NCBI GenBank assembly: GCA_903900705.1
Contig: CAIUOG010000020.1
Location: 1 to 38,195, forward strand
DNA length: 38,195 nt
Reading direction: 5' to 3'
DNA from: an uncultured Acidobacteriia bacterium
GTDB lineage: Bacteria > Acidobacteriota > Terriglobia > Bryobacterales > Bryobacteraceae
Shown here: positions 15,660 through 24,167 of the stretch, one piece after another
Layout of the letters: each line of letters starts with the position of its first letter
Position numbering within the stretch: position 1 is the first letter of the stretch
Notes under the pieces: model-generated
Database searches by the model: none
The model's input: the letters and a program-made list of their open reading frames with translations, nothing else
Told to the model about the DNA's origin: nothing
Program-made: the position numbers and the translations under genes

Positions 15660-18600
15660 ATGCTACGGGAACGCCGCCTCAAAGAAGCAAACATATTCGC
15701 AAAGATCCGCGCTTCATTCATATTCAAACCGCTCACCCTGGGCCTCGCGCTCTGCCTCCTGCCAAATGTGCCGGACCTTCCCCGGTTCAGCCTGGCCGCT
15801 CCGGCGCGGGCAGCCACCACAGGAAATTGCGTTACCAACGGTACGAACTACTTCGTTACCGACTGCACTGCGCCGGCAGCGCTCGATGCCAATGTCGTGA
15901 AGGCCTTCCTGAGCTATCACGGCCTCCCCTCCACGGACGCGGCCCTGATCAAACAGTACGCCCGCGCCGACGTCTACACGGAACTGCGCGTCATGATGCT
16001 GGCCTACGTCGTCAACATCATTAAAAAGCCCGCAGACACCCGAAACGCGGACGAAGCCGGTATCTACAACTGGCTCCAGTACAAGGCCTGGGCGCACGAA
16101 AAGCAGGAATGGTCCACTGCTGTCGCCAACCGCAACAGCTGGGAAAGCAATCCCTGCGCCTGGAAACCCGATGCCAACGTGGCTACGCAGTATGGACTGA
16201 CATACGATTCCAGCTATTACTGCGGCCAGAGCGGCGTTATCTCGCTGTTTGAATTCAACGCCCCGATCCCGACGCGCGATTACTTTCTTGCGGCCGCAAT
16301 CCCGTCCAGCTATGGCTTGGCCACAGCTAATGACCCGAACGGCAACACGGTCCTTTACCATTCGGTGCAGGATACATCGCAGGCATTGCGGTACGGGAGT
16401 ATCGCAGGTGGGGCAACAGTGGCATTTTTTGCCGCTGCAACGGCGGCTTACGTCGCGGCGGGCGCGCTCACCACCGCGGCGGGCGGTGCCGCATTTGGCA
16501 TTTCGGGGCTGGCGGTGGCATCAACGGGGCCAGTTGGCGTTGTCATTCTTTGCATCATCGCCGTGGTCGTCAGCACAATTGAGGTGACCCAGGAACAACA
16601 GGTCAAAGCCCGGCTGGACGGCATGGATGCGGAGAACGCACAGGTCCAGAGCATACCGCCCAGCCTCGAAGGCTTGAGCAACGATTCTACCGGTTTCCTG
16701 AAAATTCGTTTGTGTCTCAACGAAGCCACTTTGCCGGAAACCGATAGCACAACGGCTCCTCCGGCCCACCGTTCCACGGATTATCCGGTTGTGGTGATTA
16801 CTCCCAGCGGTCCCGGATTTTCGGAGACCGCGGCGAACAGCTTCACCTACACCGACTGGTTTGGAACGAAATGGACCGCGTCCACCTACGGGGGCTGGTT
16901 CACCCAGCAGGGCGTGGACACCAAAGGGAACACGGTCTACAGCCTGTCGCCGACGCTTCACATGGTGGACGGAACGGGTACGAAATACATCGCATCCCTG
17001 GTCGGAAATCTCTTTGCGGTGGCGAAAGAAGTGATCTCCTCGGCGACGCCGAATGTGTGCCCCGTGGGTCCGGCTGGTTACACAACGGGTGACACCAGCG
17101 GCTGCGACTCCTTTGTTACCCCGGCCATCCCGTTCAAAGACGCGAACGGCAACCCTGCCGAGATCAGCCTGAGCCTTCAGCCCCACTTCACCAGCAGCAA
17201 CACGTTCGGCGCGGCGGCGGGCAGCTTGAACAGTTTCACCATTACGGCTTCGGGTACTCCGGGGCCCACAATCTCGCTCGCCAGTTCACTGCCGGCTGGC
17301 TTCGGCTTCACCGCCAACCCCGGTACGGGCACCGCGACACTGACGAACGGTCTGGTCGCCGAGGGAACCTATACTTTCAACCTTTCGGCAAACAACGGCA
17401 CCCCCTTTCACGATACGCAGACGGTTACGATTGCCGTGACCAACGCAGTCTCCATCGTCCCCTCGACGCCGCCCCAGGTCGTCTCGGGAATCCCTTATTC
17501 CTGGACCATTGCGGCGTCCGGCACCTTACCGATTTCCTGGTCGAATCCCGGTACACTTTTCCCGGGCTTGTCGTTTACTGACAACGGCAACGGGACCGCA
17601 ACCATTTCGGGAACCGCGGTGCTGCCCGCCCTCCCGAGTGGACTTTACGGCTATCAGAACATTCTTTTCAATCTGACCGCCTCATCGGGTTCGTCCCATA
17701 CCCAGGCCACGCAACAAGTCATTCTGTCCGCACAGCAACCCTGGGCCGCAGCCTTGAACCAGACTGGCGTAACGTTCACAGACGGATTGGCAAACGCCAT
17801 TCGGCTGACCACTTCAGGTACGGGAGGCAATGCGGTCAGCTTCTCGCTGGCCGGTTGCGGCGCGCCTTCCTGGATGACACTGGCCGATCAGGGTGACGGC
17901 ACCGCAATTCTGGGGGGCACACCGCCTTTTGCTCCGTTTACCATCAACGGCAGTACCGCCCTGACGGTAGCCACCGCCGGGGTACAGGGACAGGGCAACT
18001 GCAACGCGCTGTTGGGCTACGCCGCCGAAGAACTACCCCTGCTGCCGTCGCCGCTCTATACGATCGGAACTGCCGGCTCGTCCTTTGCCAATCCCCCGCA
18101 AACGAATATCCCGGGCGCGACCACTTCACTCTCCGGCTCGCTTCCGCCGGGCGTGATCTTTCTCTCCACTGGTAATGGTGGCTGGGCCTTCGAAGGAGTG
18201 CCTCCGGCGGGGAGCGGTGGAGAATACGACACCCTGCTCACGCTCACCACCTCGCAGGGAGCTCAAAGCCAGACAATGCACATGCTGGTCAATCAGCCAC
18301 CGGCATTCATCGGACCTAACACCCTGGCGGTCTATTCCGGGCTGGTCACCAATTACACGATTCCCGTATCCGGATTTCCCAAGGCGCCGTTGGGGCAGTC
18401 TTACGGAAGCGAACCGATCAGCGGTATGAGTTATCAGATCGTGTCCGGGTCGCTGCCTCCGGGCCTTACGCTCAGGACCACGAGTCCGAATGGGGGTTCC
18501 ACCGGAACCGCTGTCATCTCAGGCATGATTCTGCCCCAGACCGCGGGCCCCTACCCGGTCACTGTAACAGCCGCCAACGGCATCGGTGGCGCACAGCAGA

Positions 18601-18812
18601 CCCTGACGTTGAATGTCTTCCCGGCGGGAGACGCGAATCAGGACGGCGCTGTCAGTTGTCTGGACGTAACGCTGGTAAAGGCTTCCATGGGCGCTTACCG
18701 AGGGACGCCGAAGTACAACCAGGCGGCGGATTTCAACAATGACGGCGTGGTGAACGCTCTCGACCTCGCGGTCGTGACCGGTCACCTGCCTTCCGGCGTC
18801 AGATGTCAATAA
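15660..18812 (+). CDS. Large secreted protein with Ig-like repeats and C-terminal dockerin
   Basis: The start is the ATG at 15660, preceded by AAGGAAG. The 1050-residue protein opens with a long basic N-region and a hydrophobic signal ending in APARA. Residues about 45-240 are a helical, Cys-containing domain I cannot name. Residues 245-308 are an unusual Ala/Gly-rich hydrophobic stretch able to form two or three membrane helices. Residues about 505-985 are a series of Ig-like/He_PIG-type beta-sandwich repeats (SLPAGFGFTANPGTGTATLT, SLPPGLTLRTT). The last 61 residues are a type I dockerin with two calcium loops, DANQDGAVSCLD and DFNNDGVVNALD. The next gene, 26 bases on, encodes a cohesin-like PEP-CTERM protein, suggesting the two bind each other on the cell surface. 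No catalytic domain is visible. Confidence 0.78.
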   Translation: MLRERRLKEANIFAKIRASFIFKPLTLGLALCLLPNVPDLPRFSLAAPARAATTGNCVTNGTNYFVTDCTAPAALDANVVKAFLSYHGLPSTDAALIKQYARADVYTELRVMMLAYVVNIIKKPADTRNADEAGIYNWLQYKAWAHEKQEWSTAVANRNSWESNPCAWKPDANVATQYGLTYDSSYYCGQSGVISLFEFNAPIPTRDYFLAAAIPSSYGLATANDPNGNTVLYHSVQDTSQALRYGSIAGGATVAFFAAATAAYVAAGALTTAAGGAAFGISGLAVASTGPVGVVILCIIAVVVSTIEVTQEQQVKARLDGMDAENAQVQSIPPSLEGLSNDSTGFLKIRLCLNEATLPETDSTTAPPAHRSTDYPVVVITPSGPGFSETAANSFTYTDWFGTKWTASTYGGWFTQQGVDTKGNTVYSLSPTLHMVDGTGTKYIASLVGNLFAVAKEVISSATPNVCPVGPAGYTTGDTSGCDSFVTPAIPFKDANGNPAEISLSLQPHFTSSNTFGAAAGSLNSFTITASGTPGPTISLASSLPAGFGFTANPGTGTATLTNGLVAEGTYTFNLSANNGTPFHDTQTVTIAVTNAVSIVPSTPPQVVSGIPYSWTIAASGTLPISWSNPGTLFPGLSFTDNGNGTATISGTAVLPALPSGLYGYQNILFNLTASSGSSHTQATQQVILSAQQPWAAALNQTGVTFTDGLANAIRLTTSGTGGNAVSFSLAGCGAPSWMTLADQGDGTAILGGTPPFAPFTINGSTALTVATAGVQGQGNCNALLGYAAEELPLLPSPLYTIGTAGSSFANPPQTNIPGATTSLSGSLPPGVIFLSTGNGGWAFEGVPPAGSGGEYDTLLTLTTSQGAQSQTMHMLVNQPPAFIGPNTLAVYSGLVTNYTIPVSGFPKAPLGQSYGSEPISGMSYQIVSGSLPPGLTLRTTSPNGGSTGTAVISGMILPQTAGPYPVTVTAANGIGGAQQTLTLNVFPAGDANQDGAVSCLDVTLVKASMGAYRGTPKYNQAADFNNDGVVNALDLAVVTGHLPSGVRCQ

Positions 18813-18838
18813 AACAAACTCAACAACGGAGGAAACAA

Positions 18839-19465
18839 ATGAAGAATTTTCTGAATATATTCGCGCTCGCTCTTTGCGCTGCCGGCCTTGCGCCGGCAGC
18901 CAGCGTATTCACTGTGGCCGCGCCGGCAACCGCTGCGCCTGGCTCCACAATCACTGTCGAAGTGGCTCTCACACTTGGTTCGGAGGACGTCGTCCAGGGT
19001 TATCAACTCGATCTCGACTTCCCGTCGTTCCTTTCCGCGCAGTCTCTCACCGAGAGCGGCTATTTCGCCGCCAACAGCGTGATCGGCGGCATCGGCTTCG
19101 ACACCATCGATCCCGTGGCTGCCGCCGTCACCACCATCTACGACCAGTTGGGCGTGTCAGATCAGCTTCCGGGTGATACGGCTCTCTTTACGATTGAGTT
19201 TCTGGTCACCGGAACAGGAACCGGCATAATTTTTGTAGACCCGACGACCGCTCTGCTGTATGGGCCCCTCGATTCGAATCCGGCGGATGCGGGCTATGGA
19301 CTTCCCACGCCTGTCGCTTTCACAACTTCAGATGCGACGTTGACCTCGTCAGCTCCCGAACCCGCAACCTGGGCGTTATTTGCGGGCGTACTTGCTCTCC
19401 TCGCCGGCCTTCGTCAGCGCCGATTAGACGTGGGCACGGTGAACCCAGGGAGATCGAAACGGTAA
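18839..19465 (+). CDS. Cohesin-like protein with PEP-CTERM sorting signal
   Basis: The ATG at 18839 has a strong GGAGG six bases before it and opens a signal peptide (KNFLNIFALALCAAGLAPAAS). Residues about 22-165 look like a cohesin domain: a VAAPATAAPGSTITVEVAL start, GYQLDLDFPSFLSAQSL, and later TALFTIEFLVTGTGTGII, the strand pattern of cohesin jelly-rolls. The C-terminus has a PEP-CTERM signal: APEPATW, a hydrophobic helix (LFAGVLALLAGL) and basic RQRR. Exosortase normally processes this signal to attach proteins to the exterior. No exosortase gene lies in the window. The protein may anchor the dockerin protein encoded just upstream. The 3' end overlaps the convergent kinase gene by 52 bases. 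Confidence 0.8.
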   Translation: MKNFLNIFALALCAAGLAPAASVFTVAAPATAAPGSTITVEVALTLGSEDVVQGYQLDLDFPSFLSAQSLTESGYFAANSVIGGIGFDTIDPVAAAVTTIYDQLGVSDQLPGDTALFTIEFLVTGTGTGIIFVDPTTALLYGPLDSNPADAGYGLPTPVAFTTSDATLTSSAPEPATWALFAGVLALLAGLRQRRLDVGTVNPGRSKR

Positions 19466-22047
19466 AGATCTCCGGTCACCAGGTCAAGTTGTGTATAGAG
19501 CAGCGTTCGGCCGTCCGGGGAGACCGTTATGTTGCGTGGGCCGTTAAAGAGATTCTTCGGCCCCGCACCCGCCGGACGGACGAGCAGGGTCCGTAAATCG
19601 AGATCGGCGAATCCCGCCGGAGGGCCTGCCTGCTGGAAGAAAAGGTGACTTCCGCGGAGACTCCAGGATCGATAGACCAGACCCTGGGTTCCCGGAACTT
19701 CTTCGCCATCGCCACCCGCTGCGGGCCGCCGCCAGATGCCGCTCTGTTTCTCCCGCGGCCTTGTGTAATAAAGCCACTTCCCGCCGTCACTCTCCGACAT
19801 GTCAAAGGATTCGGACGAACTTGCGACCAGGGGTTTGCCCCCATCCACGGAAACTTTCCAGGTTTCCCGTCGGTTTCCGTGCTCTCTGGTGAAGTACACC
19901 CAGTGGCTGTCCCCGGACCATCCGGGGACGATGCTGTCTTCGGCGTCGTCGGTAAGCCGGCGAGGTTCGCCGCCCGCCGCGCTGACAATATAGACGTTCG
20001 CGTTGCCGTTATAACGGGGAGGATCGCCTTCTCCGATCATGCCGTCGAAGGCGATCCATTTACCATCGGGGGACCACCGGGCGCTTCCCAGGTCTCGCGC
20101 CCGGAGGTCGGCCACCTGGCGCAGTTTGCCTCCGTTGCTGTCGCAGATATAAAGCTGCTGAGATCCGGAACGATCGGAGCGGAAGACGATGCGGTCTCCC
20201 CCGGGTGAGTATTCCGGTTCGCTGTCTTCGCGATTCGAAGCGATGAATTTGAACTGCCGTCCGGAAGCGACATCGAGCCGCCAGATGTTGAGGTCCTGTG
20301 TCGTCTGAGCAAACAGGACGTTCCCCGTATGAGGGTCGGCCACCACGTCGCTGACAGCTCCGGCCAGGATCGGTTTGAGCGTGCCCTTCTCGTCGAACAG
20401 CGTGATGCCGTCGCGCCCGCTCACGAGTATATTGCGGGAATCGCCCAGCCACGCGATCGATGACATCGAAGTATCCAGCCTCCGGCAAACGGGAGCGCCC
20501 CCGGTAAGCGGCATAGTGCAGATCGAGAGGCGACCCGGTTGAAGGCGGGTGAAGGCAAGCGTGCGGCTGTCCGGCGATACGACGGGCCGCGAGTCCTGGT
20601 TTTCCTGGGCAATCGTCAGCGGTGTCTTCGAGCCGTCGAGGAACAGCCTAACCAGAGGGCGGCCCTCCCGAAATGCGTCACGGACAATCAGCGACCCGGA
20701 GTCGGGCCACCAAGCAAGTCCACGAAAACCCTGATGGTCGACGACATGACCCACCGTACGTTCCGGTCCCCCGACCGCGGGGCTCATGACGATCTCTTCG
20801 TCCCCGCCGTCCGGATTCCGGCGAATCCAGGCGATCCACTTTCCATCGGGTGACCAGGCGGGGCTCCAGTCTTCGAGCGGGCTGTCGGTCAAACGGCGCA
20901 AATCCTCGCCCGCGATGGTTCTGACGTAGATGTTCCGGCGGTCGTCCAGCCCCGACCATGTGAAGGCTACCTGTTTTCCGTCCGGCGAGAGCGTGGGTTC
21001 GGCTTCGACTCCTGCGTAGTTCGTTACCGGCGTCACATCGGGAGCACGGGGCGGCCGGGTTCCGGTCCATATTCCGGCGGCAATCAGGGCTGATATCGCG
21101 ACCCCTGCGACTGAAAAAACCAGAGCGCTCCGTTTCCCGGGCAATCCCAGCGCGGTCAACCGGTCCGCCACGTCCGCGGCTCCCGGTCTTCGCTGCGGCT
21201 CATTCCGCAGCATGGCCTCCAGAAGCGCCGCCAGGCGCCGGTTCGGAACCTGCCGGCGCCATGCGGAATCCTCGACGGCGTGTCGGCCCGCCGCAAGTTC
21301 CCGCAGAACCAGGCCCAGCGAGAAGACGTCGGTAGCCGCGGTCAGCGAAACGCCGTGCATCTGCTCGGGCGACATATAGCCCGGCGAACCCAGCGTTATA
21401 GCGGTATCGGCTTCCCCGGGGCCGATGCGGCGGGCCAACCCAAAATCGAGTAACTTAACCTGGCCGTCTTCCCGAACCATGATGTTTTCCGGCTTGACGT
21501 CGCCGTGAATGATGTTCCGCGCATGAGCCGCCGCCAGCCCCCGGGCCGCCTGCGCGCCCCATGAGGCGATTCGAGCCAGCGGCTGCGGAGTCCCGCAAAA
21601 CGTACGCAACGGCTGCCCGTCCACCAGTTCCGTCACGATGGCGACCACCGTGTCTGTTCGAAGAACGTCGTAGACGGTAATGATATTCGGATGATTCAGT
21701 GCGGAGGCGGCACGCGCCTCCCGCACGAGAAGTTCGACGGACTCCTCAACGAGAACTCCGCTGCGGAGAAACTTCAATGCCACCGGGCGGCTTAGTTCGT
21801 AATCCAGAGCGGAGAAGACCTCACCCATGGCTCCGCGCCCCAGCGGAGCCGTGAGTGTGTATCGTCCGTAGATTTGGCCCTGTTTGGGCTGGTCCGGCTC
21901 GGGTTCCTCGTCGAGCAATCCAAAGACCTCTTCGAGAACATGTGCCGGCGCTCCGGAGGACTCCAGCCAGGCGACCCGATCTGCAGGCGGAAGTTCTCCC
22001 GCCGCTTCAAACAATGCCAGCACGAGCGACCAGTCCGATGGGGTCAA
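19414..22047 (-). CDS. Transmembrane Ser/Thr protein kinase with C-terminal PD40 beta-propeller
   Basis: I place the start at a TTG (22047) that overlaps the sigma-factor stop as TTGA, because LTPSDW is the usual N-terminus of this group; this gives 877 residues. The kinase domain spans about 60-300: glycine loop LGRGAMGEVF, Lys92 in VALKF, the catalytic loop IIHGDVKPEN (HGD replacing HRD, a non-RD kinase) and DFG at 201-203, then SPGYMSPEQ. A transmembrane helix (about 307-328) precedes a propeller built from TolB/PD40-type repeats (LSPDGKQVAFTW, WSPDGKWIAWI, YSPGGDRIVF and others) that would lie outside the membrane. The likely role is sensing an external cue and phosphorylating the neighbouring ECF sigma factor. 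Targets are not shown by the sequence. Confidence 0.88.
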   Translation of the reverse strand: MTPSDWSLVLALFEAAGELPPADRVAWLESSGAPAHVLEEVFGLLDEEPEPDQPKQGQIYGRYTLTAPLGRGAMGEVFSALDYELSRPVALKFLRSGVLVEESVELLVREARAASALNHPNIITVYDVLRTDTVVAIVTELVDGQPLRTFCGTPQPLARIASWGAQAARGLAAAHARNIIHGDVKPENIMVREDGQVKLLDFGLARRIGPGEADTAITLGSPGYMSPEQMHGVSLTAATDVFSLGLVLRELAAGRHAVEDSAWRRQVPNRRLAALLEAMLRNEPQRRPGAADVADRLTALGLPGKRSALVFSVAGVAISALIAAGIWTGTRPPRAPDVTPVTNYAGVEAEPTLSPDGKQVAFTWSGLDDRRNIYVRTIAGEDLRRLTDSPLEDWSPAWSPDGKWIAWIRRNPDGGDEEIVMSPAVGGPERTVGHVVDHQGFRGLAWWPDSGSLIVRDAFREGRPLVRLFLDGSKTPLTIAQENQDSRPVVSPDSRTLAFTRLQPGRLSICTMPLTGGAPVCRRLDTSMSSIAWLGDSRNILVSGRDGITLFDEKGTLKPILAGAVSDVVADPHTGNVLFAQTTQDLNIWRLDVASGRQFKFIASNREDSEPEYSPGGDRIVFRSDRSGSQQLYICDSNGGKLRQVADLRARDLGSARWSPDGKWIAFDGMIGEGDPPRYNGNANVYIVSAAGGEPRRLTDDAEDSIVPGWSGDSHWVYFTREHGNRRETWKVSVDGGKPLVASSSESFDMSESDGGKWLYYTRPREKQSGIWRRPAAGGDGEEVPGTQGLVYRSWSLRGSHLFFQQAGPPAGFADLDLRTLLVRPAGAGPKNLFNGPRNITVSPDGRTLLYTQLDLVTGDLYRFDLPGFTVPTSNRR

Positions 22048-22619
22048 ACTTCGCGTTCCGCCAGATGCGCAGCCAGCCACTTTCTCGCGAAAGCCCAAAG
22101 CGTGCCTACGGTCCGCTCGGAGCATCCGATTTCGACCGCGATTTCGCCTGTAGACTTACCCTGGAAGACCCTCAATTCCACCACGGCTCTCAGTCTTGCG
22201 TCGATTGCCTCAATGTTCGCGAGAAGTGTCTCGACGAACACAATCCCTTCGGGATCGAAGGCTTCTGCCGGAAGGTCCAGTAACGAGCCTTCGGCGGCGC
22301 GAAGGACTCGCTTACTCAATGGTCTTGTATGCGCAATCAGCAGACGCTTCATGCAGAAACCCGAGAGCCCGAGGAACGCCCGGCGACGGTCATCGTCGCG
22401 GTTATCGCTGTCCAGCGCCCGATTCTTCAGCAATTCCAGATAGAGTTCGCTGACGAGCATAGTCGGGCTCCAGGAGTGATCAGGCCGTTCGCCTCGCATC
22501 TGCGCAGCTGCAATGCGCCGAAGTTCGGGATAGAGCAGGGCAAAGAACTGGTCCACGTTCGCCTTCCGGCTACCGAAGACCTCGTCGATAACGTGCCCGA
22601 GTTCCCCAGACTGTGGCAT
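22044..22619 (-). CDS. ECF-type sigma-70 family sigma factor (PF07638-like)
   Basis: From the ATG at 22619 the product has 191 residues; an ATG 12 codons earlier is possible, but its extra residues do not resemble the family. Region 2 covers FFALLYPELRRIAAAQM to LVSELYLELLK, and region 4 is VVELRVFQGKSTGEIAVEI followed by CSERTVGTLWAFARKWL, a helix-turn-helix for -35 recognition. This matches the ECF group abundant in Acidobacteria and Planctomycetes whose genes commonly sit beside Ser/Thr kinases rather than anti-sigma factors. The stop overlaps the kinase start. No anti-sigma gene is nearby, so control by phosphorylation is likely, as established for EcfP/PpkT2 in Vibrio. It is divergent from the molybdoenzyme operon. 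Confidence 0.88.
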   Translation of the reverse strand: MPQSGELGHVIDEVFGSRKANVDQFFALLYPELRRIAAAQMRGERPDHSWSPTMLVSELYLELLKNRALDSDNRDDDRRRAFLGLSGFCMKRLLIAHTRPLSKRVLRAAEGSLLDLPAEAFDPEGIVFVETLLANIEAIDARLRAVVELRVFQGKSTGEIAVEIGCSERTVGTLWAFARKWLAAHLAEREV

Positions 22620-22721
22620 GAGTTCTGTATGTAAGATTACCACTGGGAACGGCACACAGGCGGGCTTGGCGGCATGCTCAGAGCGGTTGGGTGGGCCGTC
22701 AACGTGCCGCTCTGTCTGTGA

Positions 22722-22743
22722 TCGATTAAACTAAAAATCGATT
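22722..22743. promoter_or_regulatory. Inverted repeat upstream of the molybdoenzyme operon (candidate operator)
   Basis: Perfect 7-base arms ATCGATT (22722-22728) and AATCGAT (22737-22743) flank an AT-rich 8-base spacer. It lies 45 bases upstream of the GTG of the FAD subunit, in the divergent region shared with the sigma-factor gene. AT-rich dyads at this distance often bind repressors. There is no following T-run, so a terminator is less likely. Confidence 0.4.
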
Positions 22744-22788
22744 CCTCCCCGGACACCCGGCCTCCGGAATCAAGGAGCAACCCTCACC

Positions 22789-23670
22789 GTGAAGTGGTTT
22801 GAATACGAAGCCCCCACCACGCTCGCCGATGCCCTCGCCATCCTCGACGCGAACCCCGGCGCCTGTCTGCTCGCCGGCGGTACCGATCTCCTCGTCCAGC
22901 TTCGCGCCGGCCGCAAACAGACCGACCTCGTGCTCGACATCAAGCGCATCCCCGAACTGAACGAAATCTCGTTCGATTCCGCCTCCGGCCTCACCCTTGG
23001 CGCGGCCGTCTGCTGCGCCGAAGCCTACGAACACCCCCTCGTGAAGCAGCACTATCCCGCGCTCGCCGAAGTCGCCTCCATCATCGGCGGCACCCAGATT
23101 CAGGGCCGCGCCTCCATCGGCGGCAACCTCTGCAACGCCGCGCCCAGTGCGGACGCCGTGCCGTTGCTCATCGCCCTCGGCGCAGTCTGCCGCGTCGTCG
23201 GCATCCACGGCGAACGCGAACTCCCCGTGGAAGACTTCTGTCTCGCCCCCGGCCAAAACGCCATGAATCCCGGCGAACTGCTCGTCTCCCTCCGCTTCCC
23301 CGCGCCCCTGCCCGCTTCCGGCGCGCACTACCTGCGCTTCATTCCGCGCAATGAGATGGATATCGCCGTCGCCGGCGTCGGCGTGAGCGTCACCCTGGAA
23401 AACGGTGCTTTCAAAGCCGCCCGCATCGCTCTGGCCTCCGTCGCACCGAAGCCGCTGTTCGTCCCCGCCGCCGGGGATTCGCTCAAAGGCAAACCGGTCA
23501 GCGCCGAATCCCTCGACGCCGCCGCCCAACTCGCCAAAGCGGCCGCATCCCCCATCAGCGACATGCGCGGCACCGTTGAATACCGCCGTCACCTCTGCGC
23601 GGTGCTCACCAGACGCGCCCTCGAAGCCGCCGTGCGGCAGGCGCTCGGGCAGGCACAGGAGACTCGTTAA
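22789..23670 (+). CDS. Xanthine dehydrogenase family, FAD-binding subunit
   Basis: The 293-residue protein begins at a GTG with AGGAG upstream. It has the FAD-binding layout of the CoxM/XdhB family: FEYEAPTTLADAL, the pyrophosphate-binding LLAGGTDLLVQLRAG, the second FAD motif TQIQGRASIGGNLCNAAPSAD, and a C-terminal CO-dehydrogenase flavoprotein domain ending in GTVEYRRHLCAVLTRRAL. It passes electrons from the iron-sulphur subunit to an acceptor. It is the first gene of a four-gene operon with the iron-sulphur and molybdenum subunits. Confidence 0.92.
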   Translation: MKWFEYEAPTTLADALAILDANPGACLLAGGTDLLVQLRAGRKQTDLVLDIKRIPELNEISFDSASGLTLGAAVCCAEAYEHPLVKQHYPALAEVASIIGGTQIQGRASIGGNLCNAAPSADAVPLLIALGAVCRVVGIHGERELPVEDFCLAPGQNAMNPGELLVSLRFPAPLPASGAHYLRFIPRNEMDIAVAGVGVSVTLENGAFKAARIALASVAPKPLFVPAAGDSLKGKPVSAESLDAAAQLAKAAASPISDMRGTVEYRRHLCAVLTRRALEAAVRQALGQAQETR

Positions 23671-23672
23671 CC

Positions 23673-24167
23673 ATGAGATCGAAGACACACATCCAGACCA
23701 CCATCAACGGTGAAGAACGCGACTTCCTCTGTGAACCCCGCCAGAGCCTGCTCGAAGTCCTGCGCGACACCCTCAACCTCACCGGCACCAAGGAAGGTTG
23801 CAACGACGGCAATTGCGGCTCCTGCACCGTCACTCTCGATGGACGCCTCGTCACCTCCTGCCTCGTGCTCGCCGTCGAAGCCGAAGGCCGCGAAATCGGC
23901 ACCATCGAAGGCGTCGCGCAGGGGAATCATCTGCACCCGATCCAGAAGGCCTTCCTCGAAAACGCCGCGCTGCAGTGTGGCGTCTGTACACCCGGCTTCA
24001 TCGTCGCCACCAAAGTCCTGCTCGAAAAGGAGCCAGACCCCAGCGAGGAACGCATCCGCTTCTTCCTCGCCAATAACCTCTGCCGGTGCACCGGCTACGA
24101 CAAAATCGTGCAGGCCGTTCAGGCCGCAGCCCTCAATCTGCGCGGCACAAAGGAGACCCAGGCATGA
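23673..24167 (+). CDS. Xanthine dehydrogenase family, (2Fe-2S) iron-sulphur subunit
   Basis: The 164-residue protein carries both [2Fe-2S] clusters: the plant-ferredoxin type with Cys43, Cys48, Cys51 and Cys63 (EGCNDGNCGSC and TSC), and the C-terminal helical type with Cys102, Cys105, Cys137 and Cys139 (CGVCTPG and CRCTGY). It relays electrons from the molybdenum centre to FAD. The gene starts two bases after the FAD-subunit stop and overlaps the molybdenum-subunit start as ATGA. Confidence 0.95.
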   Translation: MRSKTHIQTTINGEERDFLCEPRQSLLEVLRDTLNLTGTKEGCNDGNCGSCTVTLDGRLVTSCLVLAVEAEGREIGTIEGVAQGNHLHPIQKAFLENAALQCGVCTPGFIVATKVLLEKEPDPSEERIRFFLANNLCRCTGYDKIVQAVQAAALNLRGTKETQA

